A stretch of DNA of 64,000 nucleotides from Flavobacterium sp. DG2-3 (GTDB taxonomy: Bacteria; Bacteroidota; Bacteroidia; Flavobacteriales; Flavobacteriaceae): positions 234,244 through 298,243 of the forward strand of contig NZ_JAVAMB010000005.1 in assembly GCF_030730925.1 (NCBI RefSeq), written 5' to 3'. Made by a program: the position numbers and the translations under genes. Of the stretch, positions 35,264-43,978 are shown piece by piece. The notes under the pieces are model-generated. The model made no database searches. It was not told the origin of the DNA and worked only from the letters and a program-made list of their open reading frames with translations. Each line of letters opens with the position of its first letter. Position 1 is the stretch's first letter.

Positions 35264-36865
35264 TCAAACAATCATACTTTTCAAATCTTCTATTGAATTA
35301 GCTTCCTCAATTTTTTTATCATGACGCCATCTTAAAATTCTAGGAAATCTCGTTGCAACACCGCTTTTGTGCCTTTTAGAAAGTGCAATGCCTTCAAAAC
35401 CAATTTCAAAAACCAATTTTGGCGTAACACTTCTAACAGGTCCGAATCGCTCTAAAGTATTTTTTTTAATGAAATCATCTACCATTCTAAATTCGGCATC
35501 TGTTAAGCCAGAATACGCTTTCGCGAAAGTGACGAGTTCGCGTTCGTTGTTTTCGTTTTCCTGCCAAAGCGCAAAAGTATAATCTGTAAATAAGTTCGAT
35601 CGTCGTCCGTGGCCGCGCATGGCGTAGGTGAGGACTGCATCGATTGTTAAGGGTTCGATTTTCCATTTCCACCAATCGCCTTTTTTTCTTCCAACCAAAT
35701 ACGGAGAATCTTTTCGTTTCAGCATCAAACCTTCGCTTTTCATTTCGCGAGATTTAAGTCTTTCATTTATAATGTCTTCCCAAGTAGAAAAAGTAACTCT
35801 TTCTGAAAGCTGTAACGGAATATCTTTTCCTAGTAAAGTCGTAAAAAGTTCTTCCAATAAATTTCGTCGTTCTTCATAAGGCAGATTTCGAATATCATTT
35901 CCTTGCCATTCCAATAAATCGTAAGCTTTAATAATTACGGGAGTTTTCTTTAAAACAGAAGCAGAAACATTTTTGCGTCCAATTCTAGTTTGCAAATCAT
36001 TAAAAGTTCCGATTTCATTTTCTATGAATGGAAGAATTTCGCCGTCAATTACAGTTCCATTTGGAATTACTCCAATAAAAGAATTGAATTCTGGATATTT
36101 GTCGGTCACCAATTCTTCGCCACGGCTCCATACATAAATTTCATTATCGCGAATGATAGTTTGAGATCGTATTCCATCCCATTTATGCTCGGCACTCCAA
36201 TCTTCAGGATTTCCAAGATTTTCTAGTTCGCCTTCAATAGGATAAGCCAAATAAAAAGGATAGGGTTTAGACAAATAATCACTGCTTTTTTCGTCTAAAA
36301 TCAATTCTTGAAACGTAACTGTATTCGGATTCCAATCACCCATTAATTTGTAAGCCAGCGTATCTTCGTCAATATTTTCCGCTTTAGAAAGTGCTCTCGT
36401 CATCAACTTCTGACTTAAACCAATTCTGAAACTGCCTGTAATTAATTTAGTGAAAACGAAGCGTTCGTAATAATTTAAATTCAGCCAATTGGTCTGTAAA
36501 TATTCCTTTTTCTCTAAATCTGTTTTCTTTTTTAAAGCAATTATTTCTTGTAAATATTCGGTAAGACTTTTATCGGAATGTTCCTTTGTAGTCGGAATAA
36601 CAAGCGCAATAGTTTCGGCCAAATCACCTACGATATGATAACTTTCTTCAAACAGCCAAAGCGGAATGTTGGCAAGTTCGTTTGCCCATAAACGCAATAA
36701 AGTCGTATTAACTGGTCGGGGAGGACGGCGATGCGAAAGTATAGCAATCGTCCAAACTTTATCTTCATCGCTTGCTTTCAAGAAATAATGAGTCAGCGCA
36801 TCAACTTTTACCGATGTTTTATTAGAACTATCTAAGGTTTTTATAAGCTCGGCAAAGTTTTTCAT
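35264..36865 (-). CDS. ATP-dependent DNA ligase of the ligase-associated repair set
   Basis: The 533-residue protein has an N-terminal ligase domain (1-200) and the adenylation domain with nucleotidyl lysine Lys228 in EHKWDGIRSQ. The other motifs are present (VIDGEILPF, SEGLMLKRKDSPY, WWKWKI) along with a C-terminal OB fold (VFEIGFEGIALSKRHKSGV). It joins breaks in DNA using ATP, in addition to the NAD-dependent ligase that bacteria use for replication. Context (MBL-fold exonuclease upstream, helicase and PdeM downstream) assigns it to the DNA damage set. The stop is near 35264, before the repeat block. Confidence 0.95.
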   Translation of the reverse strand: MKNFAELIKTLDSSNKTSVKVDALTHYFLKASDEDKVWTIAILSHRRPPRPVNTTLLRLWANELANIPLWLFEESYHIVGDLAETIALVIPTTKEHSDKSLTEYLQEIIALKKKTDLEKKEYLQTNWLNLNYYERFVFTKLITGSFRIGLSQKLMTRALSKAENIDEDTLAYKLMGDWNPNTVTFQELILDEKSSDYLSKPYPFYLAYPIEGELENLGNPEDWSAEHKWDGIRSQTIIRDNEIYVWSRGEELVTDKYPEFNSFIGVIPNGTVIDGEILPFIENEIGTFNDLQTRIGRKNVSASVLKKTPVIIKAYDLLEWQGNDIRNLPYEERRNLLEELFTTLLGKDIPLQLSERVTFSTWEDIINERLKSREMKSEGLMLKRKDSPYLVGRKKGDWWKWKIEPLTIDAVLTYAMRGHGRRSNLFTDYTFALWQENENNERELVTFAKAYSGLTDAEFRMVDDFIKKNTLERFGPVRSVTPKLVFEIGFEGIALSKRHKSGVATRFPRILRWRHDKKIEEANSIEDLKSMIV

Positions 36866-36876
36866 TTTGAATTATA

Positions 36877-36969
36877 AATTATGAGTTATGAGTTATGAGT
36901 TATTAGTTATGCGTTATGCGTTATGAGTTATGCGTTATGAGTTGAATTTATAATTCATAACTCATAATT
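36877..36969. repeat. Nine tandem copies of a 7-bp unit with flanking inverted repeat
   Basis: From 36881 to 36943 there are nine units of ATG(A/C)GTT, one of them ATTAGTT. The flanks AATTATGAGTTATGA (36877-36891) and its complement (36955-36969) can form a hairpin. The right arm runs into the last codons of the exonuclease gene (stop at 36962-36964). Copy-number change would alter the spacing between two genes of one operon. Confidence 0.8.
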
Positions 36970-37966
36970 CATCAGTGTCATTCGTTTCTCCATCATATTG
37001 TGTATGAGCTGTTCGCGCATCGTAACCAAGTTCTCTAAGGTATCTCGAAAATATATCTGAATAACCATGAGTGCAGATTACCTTTTCGGCGCCAGTTGCT
37101 TTAATGCTTTCTAGTAATCCTGTCCAATCGCAATGATCACTAAGTACAAAACCTCTGTCTACAGCTCGTCTGCGCCTTGCTCCGCGAAAAGCCATCCAGC
37201 CGCTTGCAGTTCCGGTTACAAAAGGAGTCATTCGTCTAATCCAAGAACTTCCATGCGCGCTTGGAGGCGCAATGACAATACTGCCCAACAAATCTTCTTT
37301 TTTAGTTTCTACGGTAACTCTGGTTGTTGGTGGCAAATCAATTTGCGGACGAACAATATTGGTCATATTTTCGATCGCACCATGCGTATAGATTTGTCCA
37401 ATACTTGGATCAAGATATTTTAATAAGCGCTGTGCTTTTCCTAAAGAGTAACCAAATAGAACAGAAGTTTTTCCTTCTGCACGATTTTCTGCCCACCAAT
37501 TATTAATATCAGTCATTACATCGGTTTGCGGTTCCCATTTAAAAGCGGGAAGTCCGAAAGTACATTCGGTTATAAAAGAATGGCATTTTACGACTTCGTA
37601 TGGAACTGAAATTCCGTCATCTTCCGTTTTGTAATCGCCTGTAAATACCCAGATTTCACCTTTGTATTCAACTCTAATTTGAGCAGAGCCAATAATATGC
37701 CCAGCAGGATGAAAAGAGAATTTTACGCCATTTATCGTAAAAGTTTCGTTCCAGTTTTTGCCTGAGACATTTATTTCGCCCAAACGATATTTAATAATAG
37801 GAACATTTGAATAATGTGTAATATAATTTTCATGTCCCCAGCGCGCATGATCAGAATGTCCGTGCGTAATGATCGCATTTTTTACCGGACGCCACGGATC
37901 CAGATAAACATCTGCCTGCTGGCAATAAATTCCTTTATCGTTAAACTGTAATAGCGGCTGATTCAT
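36962..37966 (-). CDS. Ligase-associated MBL-fold exonuclease
   Basis: The 334-residue metallo-beta-lactamase-fold protein has the first motif as ITHGHSDHARWGHE and further metal ligands in FHPAGHIIGSAQIRVE and VFTGDYKTEDDG. A beta-CASP-like region follows (SVLFGYSLGKAQRLLKYLD). It belongs to the SNM1/Pso2-like nucleases found with bacterial ATP-dependent ligases in a DNA damage response cluster. It lies 96 bases upstream of the ligase gene, with a 7-bp tandem repeat in between. Confidence 0.92.
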   Translation of the reverse strand: MNQPLLQFNDKGIYCQQADVYLDPWRPVKNAIITHGHSDHARWGHENYITHYSNVPIIKYRLGEINVSGKNWNETFTINGVKFSFHPAGHIIGSAQIRVEYKGEIWVFTGDYKTEDDGISVPYEVVKCHSFITECTFGLPAFKWEPQTDVMTDINNWWAENRAEGKTSVLFGYSLGKAQRLLKYLDPSIGQIYTHGAIENMTNIVRPQIDLPPTTRVTVETKKEDLLGSIVIAPPSAHGSSWIRRMTPFVTGTASGWMAFRGARRRRAVDRGFVLSDHCDWTGLLESIKATGAEKVICTHGYSDIFSRYLRELGYDARTAHTQYDGETNDTDEL

Positions 37967-38013
37967 TTTTTAATTAGAGAATTAGAAAATTTGGACAATT
38001 AGATAATTATATT

Positions 38014-38400
38014 TTATGCAGTGGCTGCTATTATTAGGTAGGCTATAAGCGATATGCTTAGCACAAATAGCATCATGGTAATAAAGGTAAGCATTGCGGT
38101 CGAATATTGGTACTTTCCTTTCTTTAAGAGTTTTATAGTGTGAATGTAACGCAGATAAGAAAGTAAAATCGTTAGCGCACCAGAAATCAACAATCCAATT
38201 CCTAGATAAATAGTGTAATTGCTATTTGGCGCGACAGTTTCGGCAATATATTTTGCGGGAAGCTGTTTTAGAAATAATGAAAATTTAACCGCTACAAATC
38301 CAAAAACCATTATTCCGATTCCAGTACGAATCCATGCTAATAAAGTTCTTTCATTAGACAAGTATTCGTTCATAATTTCCTGATCATTTTTCGGCGACAT
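38014..38400 (-). CDS. DUF202 family membrane protein
   Basis: The 128-residue protein has three membrane helices and the DUF202 N-terminal signature (NERTLLAWIRTGIGIMVFGF). A second helix (YTIYLGIGLLISGALTIL) and a C-terminal helix follow. The function of the family (YidH-like) is not established. It lies 14 bases downstream of the acidic-protein gene and 47 bases upstream of the exonuclease gene, so it may be at the head of the repair operon's transcript. Confidence 0.82.
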   Translation of the reverse strand: MSPKNDQEIMNEYLSNERTLLAWIRTGIGIMVFGFVAVKFSLFLKQLPAKYIAETVAPNSNYTIYLGIGLLISGALTILLSYLRYIHTIKLLKKGKYQYSTAMLTFITMMLFVLSISLIAYLIIAATA

Positions 38401-38414
38401 AATGTTTGTTCAAA

Positions 38415-38732
38415 TTAATAGTGATCAAAATTTCTATAAGGTGGACAATTGTATTTATCATCTTCCTGATCTAGATTGTAACTGTCATACGGATTTGATT
38501 CGTCATAAGAAGAAAAGGGCGTATTGTCTTCAGCCAGATTTAATCCGCTTTCTATGATTTCGTAACAGTCATCAGATAAGTCATTGCATCTGTAATTTGT
38601 ATCAGGATTCTCTCCAGAAGTAAATTCAGTATCCATTGCTTCATTTTCATGTGCAGTGTCAATATGATCAGGTTTACTGCATCTAAAATCATTTATTTCT
38701 GCAGTGTATCGGCTGTTGGCATCTTTTCTCAT
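38415..38732 (-). CDS. Acidic hypothetical protein, 105 residues
   Basis: The predicted product is rich in Asp, Glu, Asn, Ser and Tyr, has four Cys, and shows no membrane segment or signal peptide. The C-terminal half (SSYDESNPYDSYNLDQEDD) looks disordered. It lies just upstream of the DUF202 gene on the same strand and has its own ATG at 38732. I recognise no family; its reality rests on frame length and the tight spacing to the DUF202 gene. Confidence 0.5.
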   Translation of the reverse strand: MRKDANSRYTAEINDFRCSKPDHIDTAHENEAMDTEFTSGENPDTNYRCNDLSDDCYEIIESGLNLAEDNTPFSSYDESNPYDSYNLDQEDDKYNCPPYRNFDHY

Positions 38733-38957
38733 GGCTGCTTATTTTAAATTAGTAAGTTTTTCCAAATTCGTTAATACAAATTTGAAAATTAAGCACTTAA
38801 AAAACTTATATGATTCACATTTAATCTTACAAGATTTATTTATAGCCGATTTTTGAGTTACTTTTTATTTTATAAAACTGAAATATAATTCTGTAAAATA
38901 AGAACTTATGTATTTTGCAACTTTGTATATATTAATAATTTAAAAAATTATAACATT

Positions 38958-39089
38958 ATGGAAACTTCAAGAAAAGATTCGAAATCTGGAATGAAAGATT
39001 CTGGAAAAACTCAAAGATCAACAACTGGTACTAGAGGAAAAAGCACTACAACAAAATCAAATGATTCAAAAGGTAGAGCTGGTCATTAA
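38958..39089 (+). CDS. Tiny Ser/Thr/Lys-rich basic protein (43 residues)
   Basis: ATG 38958 to TAA 39087-39089 encodes METSRKDSKSGMKDSGKTQR followed by STTGTRGKSTTTKSND and SKGRAGH. It is basic and almost certainly disordered, with Ser, Thr, Lys, Gly and Arg dominating. It is followed 30 bases later by a strong terminator and preceded by a long A/T-rich promoter-like region, so it looks like a real transcription unit. The composition is reminiscent of small nucleic-acid-binding or stress proteins, but no function can be assigned. Confidence 0.5.
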   Translation: METSRKDSKSGMKDSGKTQRSTTGTRGKSTTTKSNDSKGRAGH

Positions 39090-39119
39090 TTTTTTAGTTT
39101 ATTAAAAAAACTAAATAAT

Positions 39120-39155
39120 AAAAGCGTGCTGTTTAATTGTAGACAGCACGCTTTT
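39120..39155. terminator. Perfect 13-bp hairpin terminator, bidirectional
   Basis: AAAAGCGTGCTGT at 39120-39132 pairs fully with ACAGCACGCTTTT at 39143-39155 around a 10-base loop. It lies between two convergent genes, the tiny basic-protein gene and the DsbA-family gene, and can serve both. Confidence 0.82.
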
Positions 39156-39175
39156 AAGTTTTATGATATTGAAGT

Positions 39176-39805
39176 TTATTTTAAAACTTCCTGAATTGTT
39201 TTTACAAAAGTTTCTATAGGCTGGGCACCCGAAACAGCATATTTGCGATCAAATACAAAAAAAGGAACCCCTTGAACGCCAATTTCGGCAGCTTCTTTAA
39301 TATCTGCTTGCACTTCTTTAATAAAAAGGTTTTCGCTTTCTAGAACTTCTCTAATTCCATTTTCTTCCAAACCTGCTTGAATTCCTAACTTAATTAAAGT
39401 TGGACCATCATTTAAATCCTTGCCATCTGTAAAATAAGCTTTAAAGAAAATTTCTTCCATTCGGTCGCCCATATTCTTAGTTTTCGCAAGCTGAATGATT
39501 CTGTGCGCGTTTAAGGAATTAGAAATAACAGCTTTGTCAAAATTATAATCTAAACCAACGCTTTTAGCGCGTTCTGCGACATTTTTATGCATTTCTTTAG
39601 ATTGTTCAACCGACATGCCTTTTCTTTCTGCTAAGAACGTATAAACATCCATATCAGGCTGTGAAGTGATCGTTGGATCAAGCTGAAAGCTTTTCCATTC
39701 AATTTCAAATTCATCATTAGGAAATACCGCAAGAGCAGTTTCCAATTGTCTTTTTCCGATATAACAAAACGGACACATGATGTCCGACCAAATTTCTATT
39801 TTCAT
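39176..39805 (-). CDS. DsbA-family (FrnE-like) thiol oxidoreductase
   Basis: The 209-residue protein has the thioredoxin-fold active site CPFC at residues 11-14 (IWSDIMCPFCYIGKRQLE), a helical insertion, and the cis-Pro loop VQGVPFFVFDRKYAVSGAQP. There is no signal peptide, so it acts in the cytoplasm, like FrnE and 2-hydroxychromene-isomerase relatives. The substrate is unknown. It appears monocistronic, with a terminator just past its stop. Confidence 0.9.
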   Translation of the reverse strand: MKIEIWSDIMCPFCYIGKRQLETALAVFPNDEFEIEWKSFQLDPTITSQPDMDVYTFLAERKGMSVEQSKEMHKNVAERAKSVGLDYNFDKAVISNSLNAHRIIQLAKTKNMGDRMEEIFFKAYFTDGKDLNDGPTLIKLGIQAGLEENGIREVLESENLFIKEVQADIKEAAEIGVQGVPFFVFDRKYAVSGAQPIETFVKTIQEVLK

Positions 39806-39850
39806 ATTGTAAAGATAGCGAAATTTGTTTGTTTTTGTTTCAGTTCTTGA

Positions 39851-40140
39851 GTTTCAGGTTTCAAGTTTAAAGTTTCAAGTTCTCTGATTATGTAGATTTA
39901 ACCGCAAAGTTCGCAAAGAAAATTTTAAAAAAGAATCTCGCAAAGGCGCTAAGTCGCAAAGATTTTCTAAACTCAATCAATATAAAACATAGCCCACGGT
40001 TTTAACCGTGGGAAACGTTTTTATTAAGTGCAAACCTTTTAAAAATTATAACCTTTGCGTACCCACGGTTAAAACCTTGGGTTATGTTAGACATTGATTG
40101 CGAAAAAAAACACAAAGTATATCAACTTGAAACCTGAAAC
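39851..40140. repeat. Nested inverted-repeat element, about 290 bp
   Basis: The outer arms GTTTCAGGTTTCAAG (39851-39865) and its exact complement (40126-40140) enclose CGCAAAG-type repeats (39901-39962) and two hairpins: CCCACGGTTTTAACCGTGGG at 39993-40012 and an imperfect one at 40061-40082. The 498-base gap between the DsbA-family gene and dnaN holds this element and a terminator; no gene is seen. Confidence 0.67.
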
Positions 40141-40164
40141 TTGAAACAAAAAATAACTCAAATA

Positions 40165-40197
40165 AAAAACCGCAACTCTTTATGGGAATTGCGGTTT
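40165..40197 (-). terminator. Hairpin terminator, likely for dnaN
   Basis: AAACCGCAA and TTGCGGTTT pair around a 13-base loop; the A-run at 40164-40169 gives a T-run on the minus strand. It lies about 107 bases after the dnaN stop, between dnaN and the nested repeat element. Confidence 0.6.
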
Positions 40198-40303
40198 CTA
40201 GGTATAAAAAATGGTTGGTTAATAGCGATATCTTTTTTTTTACAATGATATATCTTTAATTCGAAACTAAAAAATATCCCTGTAACAGAAAGAAACTTTA
40301 ATG

Positions 40304-41422
40304 TTAACTATTTAACATTACAGGCATTACCAGCATAGTAACTGTTTCTCCTTCTTCTAAACCATCAACTGGGGTTAAAATTCCAGCTCTGTTTGGTAAA
40401 GACATTTCAAGCATAATCATATCAGACTGAAGGTTAGTCAGCATTTCTGTTAAGAAACGTGAGTTGAAACCAATTTGCAAATCATCACCTTGATAATCGC
40501 AAGTCAATCTTTCTTCTGCTTTGTTAGAGTAGTCAATATCTTCTGCAGAAACGTTTAATTCAGCTCCAGCGATTTTTAAACGAATCTGGTGTGTAGTTTT
40601 GTTAGAGAAAATCGCAACACGACGAACAGAACTTAAGAATAAAGAACGGTCGATCATTAATTTGTTTGGATTTTCTTTAGGAATTACCGCTTCGTAGTTA
40701 GGATATTTTCCATCAATTAAACGGCACATTAAAATATAATTGTCAAATGAGAAAGTCGCATTTGAATCGTTGTATTCAATTTTTACTTCTGCGTCAGAAG
40801 TTCCTAAAATGCTTTTTAAAATGTTTAAAGGTTTTTTAGGCATGATGAAATCTGCAACTTGAGAAGCTTTTACGTCTGTACGTGCATATTTTACCAATTT
40901 ATGAGCATCTGTAGCAACAAAAATTAATCCTTCTGGTGAGAACTGGAAGAATACTCCAGACATTACCGGACGTAAATCATCGTTTCCGGCTGCGAAAATA
41001 GTTTTGCTTACCGCAGTTGCCAAAACTTCTGCAGGAACAAGCGTTACAGATGGATCTTCAAGACTTACAGCTTTTGGAAATTCTTCTCCAGCCGCATAAG
41101 CCAAGGCGTATTTACCAGAATTTGAGCTAATTTCTACCGTATTGTTATCTTCAACAGTAAAAGTTAACGGCTGTTCTGGGAAAGTTTTTAAAATTTCAAG
41201 CAAAAGTTTAGCAGGAACTGCTACGCTTCCTTTACTTGTAGAATCGATCGATAATGTAGCCGACATTGTTGTTTCAAGATCTGAAGCCGAAACGGTCAAC
41301 TCATTGTTGTTTAGTTCAAATAAAAAGTTGTCTAAAATAGGCAACGTATTATTACTATTGATTACACTACCTAAAACTTGTAATTGTTTTAATAAGTACG
41401 AACTCGATACTATAAATTTCAT
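40304..41422 (-). CDS. dnaN: DNA polymerase III sliding clamp, beta subunit
   Basis: The 372-residue protein matches the beta clamp throughout: MKFIVSSSYLLKQLQVLGSV at the start, FAAGNDDLRPVMSGVFFQF and FVATDAHKLVKYART in the middle, and a C-terminal hydrophobic end (GETVTMLVMPVML). It forms the dimeric ring that tethers polymerases to DNA. It is not next to dnaA here; instead it follows gldFG, an arrangement I recall from other gliding Flavobacteriia. The promoter is probably the -7 box 29 bases upstream. Confidence 0.97.
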   Translation of the reverse strand: MKFIVSSSYLLKQLQVLGSVINSNNTLPILDNFLFELNNNELTVSASDLETTMSATLSIDSTSKGSVAVPAKLLLEILKTFPEQPLTFTVEDNNTVEISSNSGKYALAYAAGEEFPKAVSLEDPSVTLVPAEVLATAVSKTIFAAGNDDLRPVMSGVFFQFSPEGLIFVATDAHKLVKYARTDVKASQVADFIMPKKPLNILKSILGTSDAEVKIEYNDSNATFSFDNYILMCRLIDGKYPNYEAVIPKENPNKLMIDRSLFLSSVRRVAIFSNKTTHQIRLKIAGAELNVSAEDIDYSNKAEERLTCDYQGDDLQIGFNSRFLTEMLTNLQSDMIMLEMSLPNRAGILTPVDGLEEGETVTMLVMPVMLNS

Positions 41423-41450
41423 CTGTTTTATTTTCTAAATATAAGGATTA

Positions 41451-41458
41451 CAAATATA
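41451..41458 (-). promoter_or_regulatory. TAnnTTTG-type -7 element upstream of dnaN
   Basis: The minus strand reads TATATTTG, a full match to the Bacteroidota -7 consensus, 29 bases upstream of the dnaN start and 40 bases after the gldG stop. No TTG at the ideal distance is apparent, so the call is tentative. Confidence 0.35.
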
Positions 41459-41497
41459 TCTTAAACTATTCAAAGTATTACATTTTTTTATTAACAT

Positions 41498-43183
41498 CTA
41501 TTTGCTGTATTTTCTTTTTCTTACAAAAGTGAATACAAGACCAAATATCAATAAAATTAGAATTGGAACTCCGATAGTTATGAATTGGGTCAAAGTGTAA
41601 CTTTCGTAAACTTTTTCCTTATCCAATAAAGGCAGTTCTACATCTTTGCTTCTAATGTTAATAAGTCCTGTGTCATCAAGAAGGTAATTGATACAATTCA
41701 TGATGAAGTCTTTGTTGTCGTATAATTGGCCAGTTCTTTGGTCGTAACCCAATTCAACTGGCATTCTATTTTTGTCTAATTGATTTCGGGCTAAATCTCC
41801 GTCGGCAACCACAATCATTTTATTCGGTTTTCCTTTTGCAGTAAACGAATTGTCTTTGAAAGGCAAAACTCGATTTTCGAAAGCCGAATCAAAAGAACCC
41901 TCCAATAAAACAGCAAGCGGTTTGTTGCCTTTGTTCAAATATTCTTGTGGAGTTGTTTTTTCGGTAACCATGTTCAAGCTAACTTCTACTGGTGTTCCAA
42001 TGGTTTTAGAATATTGAGATGATTGCAGTAAAACTGTTTTTTTGATTCCGTTTTTCAAAGTATCAATCGGATTAGCGAAATCAAATTTAATTCCGCCCAG
42101 ATTTTTTACGATCGGGTGCTGGTTTGTCGGATACACTTGCGGCGCAAATTTCCAGATAAAATCTTGGTATTGCGTTGCACTTCCTTGTTCGCCAGTGGCT
42201 AGTTTTATTGGGCTTCCTTGTTCGTCTTTAACCAATTCAGGATTAATTCTGAATCCGTATTTGAAGAACATATCATTCAGATTTAAATCTCGTGGATACG
42301 CCAATGTTGCGCCCATATCATTATACAAGCTATCCATATCGGCAGCCGCCTGATCGATTAGCCAAAGCGTTTTTCCGCCATTCATAATAAACTGATCTAG
42401 AACTTCTTTTTCTTCGTCAGAGAATTTTTCTGTTGGTTTCGAAATAATTGCTAAATCGTATTTTTTTAATGCGTTTAAAGTTCCGTTTGGATCTTTGGCA
42501 ACAGAATCTAAAGTGAAAGGTCCGATGTAATAACTTTCTTTAATTTGCATCAGCATTTTAGCGATATAAATCTCTTTCAATTCGCCGTTACCTCTTATGA
42601 TCGCAACTTTTTTCTGTTTGTTTTTAGTGATTTTATTGATAGCATCGGCAATAGAATATTCCAAATGCTGAATCGATCCGATTACTTTTTGCGTAGTCGA
42701 AGCGCCCATTATATTTTTCAATAATGGAATATTGACTTCTTTTTCGTTATAAACCGCAACAGCCCACGGAAAAACCATTTCCTGAGATTGTTTTCCTTTG
42801 TCGTCAACGGTAATATTTATTGGGGTTAATCCTTTTTGAAAAAGCGATTTTGTAAGTTCATCGCTTTCTTCTTCATTTTCTAACGGATCAACAAATTCGA
42901 AAACTATATTTTTATTATAAGCTTGAAATTCTTCTAATAATTGTTTGGTTTCCTGCTGTAAACGTTTAAAATCTGCTGGAAGATCTCCTTCCATATAAAT
43001 CTTTATAGAAAGCGGATTTTGAACTTGTTTTAGAATTCCTAATGAAGTTGGAGATAAGGTATATCGTTTGTCTTTGGTTAAATCAAAACGATGAAAAAAT
43101 AGGGTTCCAAGAACATTTAAAACAACTAAAATAAAAATAGTGATGCCTAATGTCTTTAAATTATGTTTGGTAGCAGATTTCAT
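41498..43183 (-). CDS. gldG: Gliding motility protein GldG (ABC-transporter-associated)
   Basis: The 561-residue protein has an N-terminal membrane helix (TLGITIFILVVLNVLGTLFF), a long extracytoplasmic ABC_transp_aux-type domain (DLTKDKRYTLSPTS, IVFEFVDPLENEEE, LWLIDQAAADMDSLY) and a C-terminal helix (FITIGVPILILLIFGLVF). With GldA and GldF it forms an ABC transporter needed for gliding motility in Flavobacterium. Its start overlaps the gldF stop by one base (TAATG), so the two are translationally coupled. gldA is not in the window. Confidence 0.93.
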   Translation of the reverse strand: MKSATKHNLKTLGITIFILVVLNVLGTLFFHRFDLTKDKRYTLSPTSLGILKQVQNPLSIKIYMEGDLPADFKRLQQETKQLLEEFQAYNKNIVFEFVDPLENEEESDELTKSLFQKGLTPINITVDDKGKQSQEMVFPWAVAVYNEKEVNIPLLKNIMGASTTQKVIGSIQHLEYSIADAINKITKNKQKKVAIIRGNGELKEIYIAKMLMQIKESYYIGPFTLDSVAKDPNGTLNALKKYDLAIISKPTEKFSDEEKEVLDQFIMNGGKTLWLIDQAAADMDSLYNDMGATLAYPRDLNLNDMFFKYGFRINPELVKDEQGSPIKLATGEQGSATQYQDFIWKFAPQVYPTNQHPIVKNLGGIKFDFANPIDTLKNGIKKTVLLQSSQYSKTIGTPVEVSLNMVTEKTTPQEYLNKGNKPLAVLLEGSFDSAFENRVLPFKDNSFTAKGKPNKMIVVADGDLARNQLDKNRMPVELGYDQRTGQLYDNKDFIMNCINYLLDDTGLINIRSKDVELPLLDKEKVYESYTLTQFITIGVPILILLIFGLVFTFVRKRKYSK

Positions 43184-43908
43184 TAAGCTTTAAAAGATTT
43201 TAATTGGTAAACAGTAAAAGACAAAAATGCGATTGCAATGCTTAAAAAGTAAATAACGTCACGCGTGTCAATGACTCCGCGGCTCATACTTTTAAAGTGA
43301 TTTTGCATTCCTAAAGCAGAAATAAAACCATTTGATCCTGGAATTAGCGAACTTAATCCTTCAAATCCAAAATAAAAGAAAAAGCATAAAAATACGGCAA
43401 TAATAAAAGCCACAATCTGATTTTCTGAAAGGGTAGAAGTAAAGATTCCGATTGCTGAATAAGAAGCGATTAAAAACAATAAACCGAAGTAAGAACCAAT
43501 TGTGCTTCCCATATCGATATTGCCTTCTGGCGAACCTAAATCGGAAATCACTTTTACATAAATTAAAGTTGGGATTATAGCCAAAATGATCAATAAAAAT
43601 GAACCAAAGAATTTACCATTTACGATTTCCCAGATGGATAAAGGTTTGGTTAATAATAACTCTAAAGTTCCTTGTTTTTTTTCGTCAGAGAAACTTCTCA
43701 TGGTTACGGCTGGAATTAGGAAAATTAGAATCCAAGGTGCCAATGTGAAAAACGGAGTTAAATCAGCATAACCTGTATCTAATATATTGTATTCTCCTTT
43801 AAAAACCCATAAAAAGAGTCCGTTGCTGATTAAGAAAATCGCAATGACCAAATAGCCAATTGGAGAACCAAAAAAGGATTTTATTTCTCGTAAAATGATT
43901 GATTTCAT
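43183..43908 (-). CDS. gldF: Gliding motility ABC transporter permease GldF
   Basis: The 241-residue ABC-2 type permease has six membrane helices. The N-terminus (REIKSFFGSPIGYLVIAIFL) and the TMRSFSDEKKQGTLELLLTKP segment are characteristic of GldF. It forms the membrane channel partner of GldG and the ATPase GldA. It ends in the TAATG overlap with gldG. The upstream gap is filled by repeat sequence, from which the promoter cannot be read. Confidence 0.94.
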   Translation of the reverse strand: MKSIILREIKSFFGSPIGYLVIAIFLISNGLFLWVFKGEYNILDTGYADLTPFFTLAPWILIFLIPAVTMRSFSDEKKQGTLELLLTKPLSIWEIVNGKFFGSFLLIILAIIPTLIYVKVISDLGSPEGNIDMGSTIGSYFGLLFLIASYSAIGIFTSTLSENQIVAFIIAVFLCFFFYFGFEGLSSLIPGSNGFISALGMQNHFKSMSRGVIDTRDVIYFLSIAIAFLSFTVYQLKSFKA

Positions 43909-43978
43909 TTAAATATTTTGTTTCAAGTTTTTTATTGTTTCAAGTTTCAAGTTGCCTTACCTTGTGTTTAATTTTTTT

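Noticed and set aside
35049..35324. Plus-strand frame of 91 codons in the ligase-helicase gap
   Set aside because: It is built mostly of repeat modules (CATCCTGAGCGGAGTCGAAG and its inverted copy) and runs into the ligase gene on the other strand.
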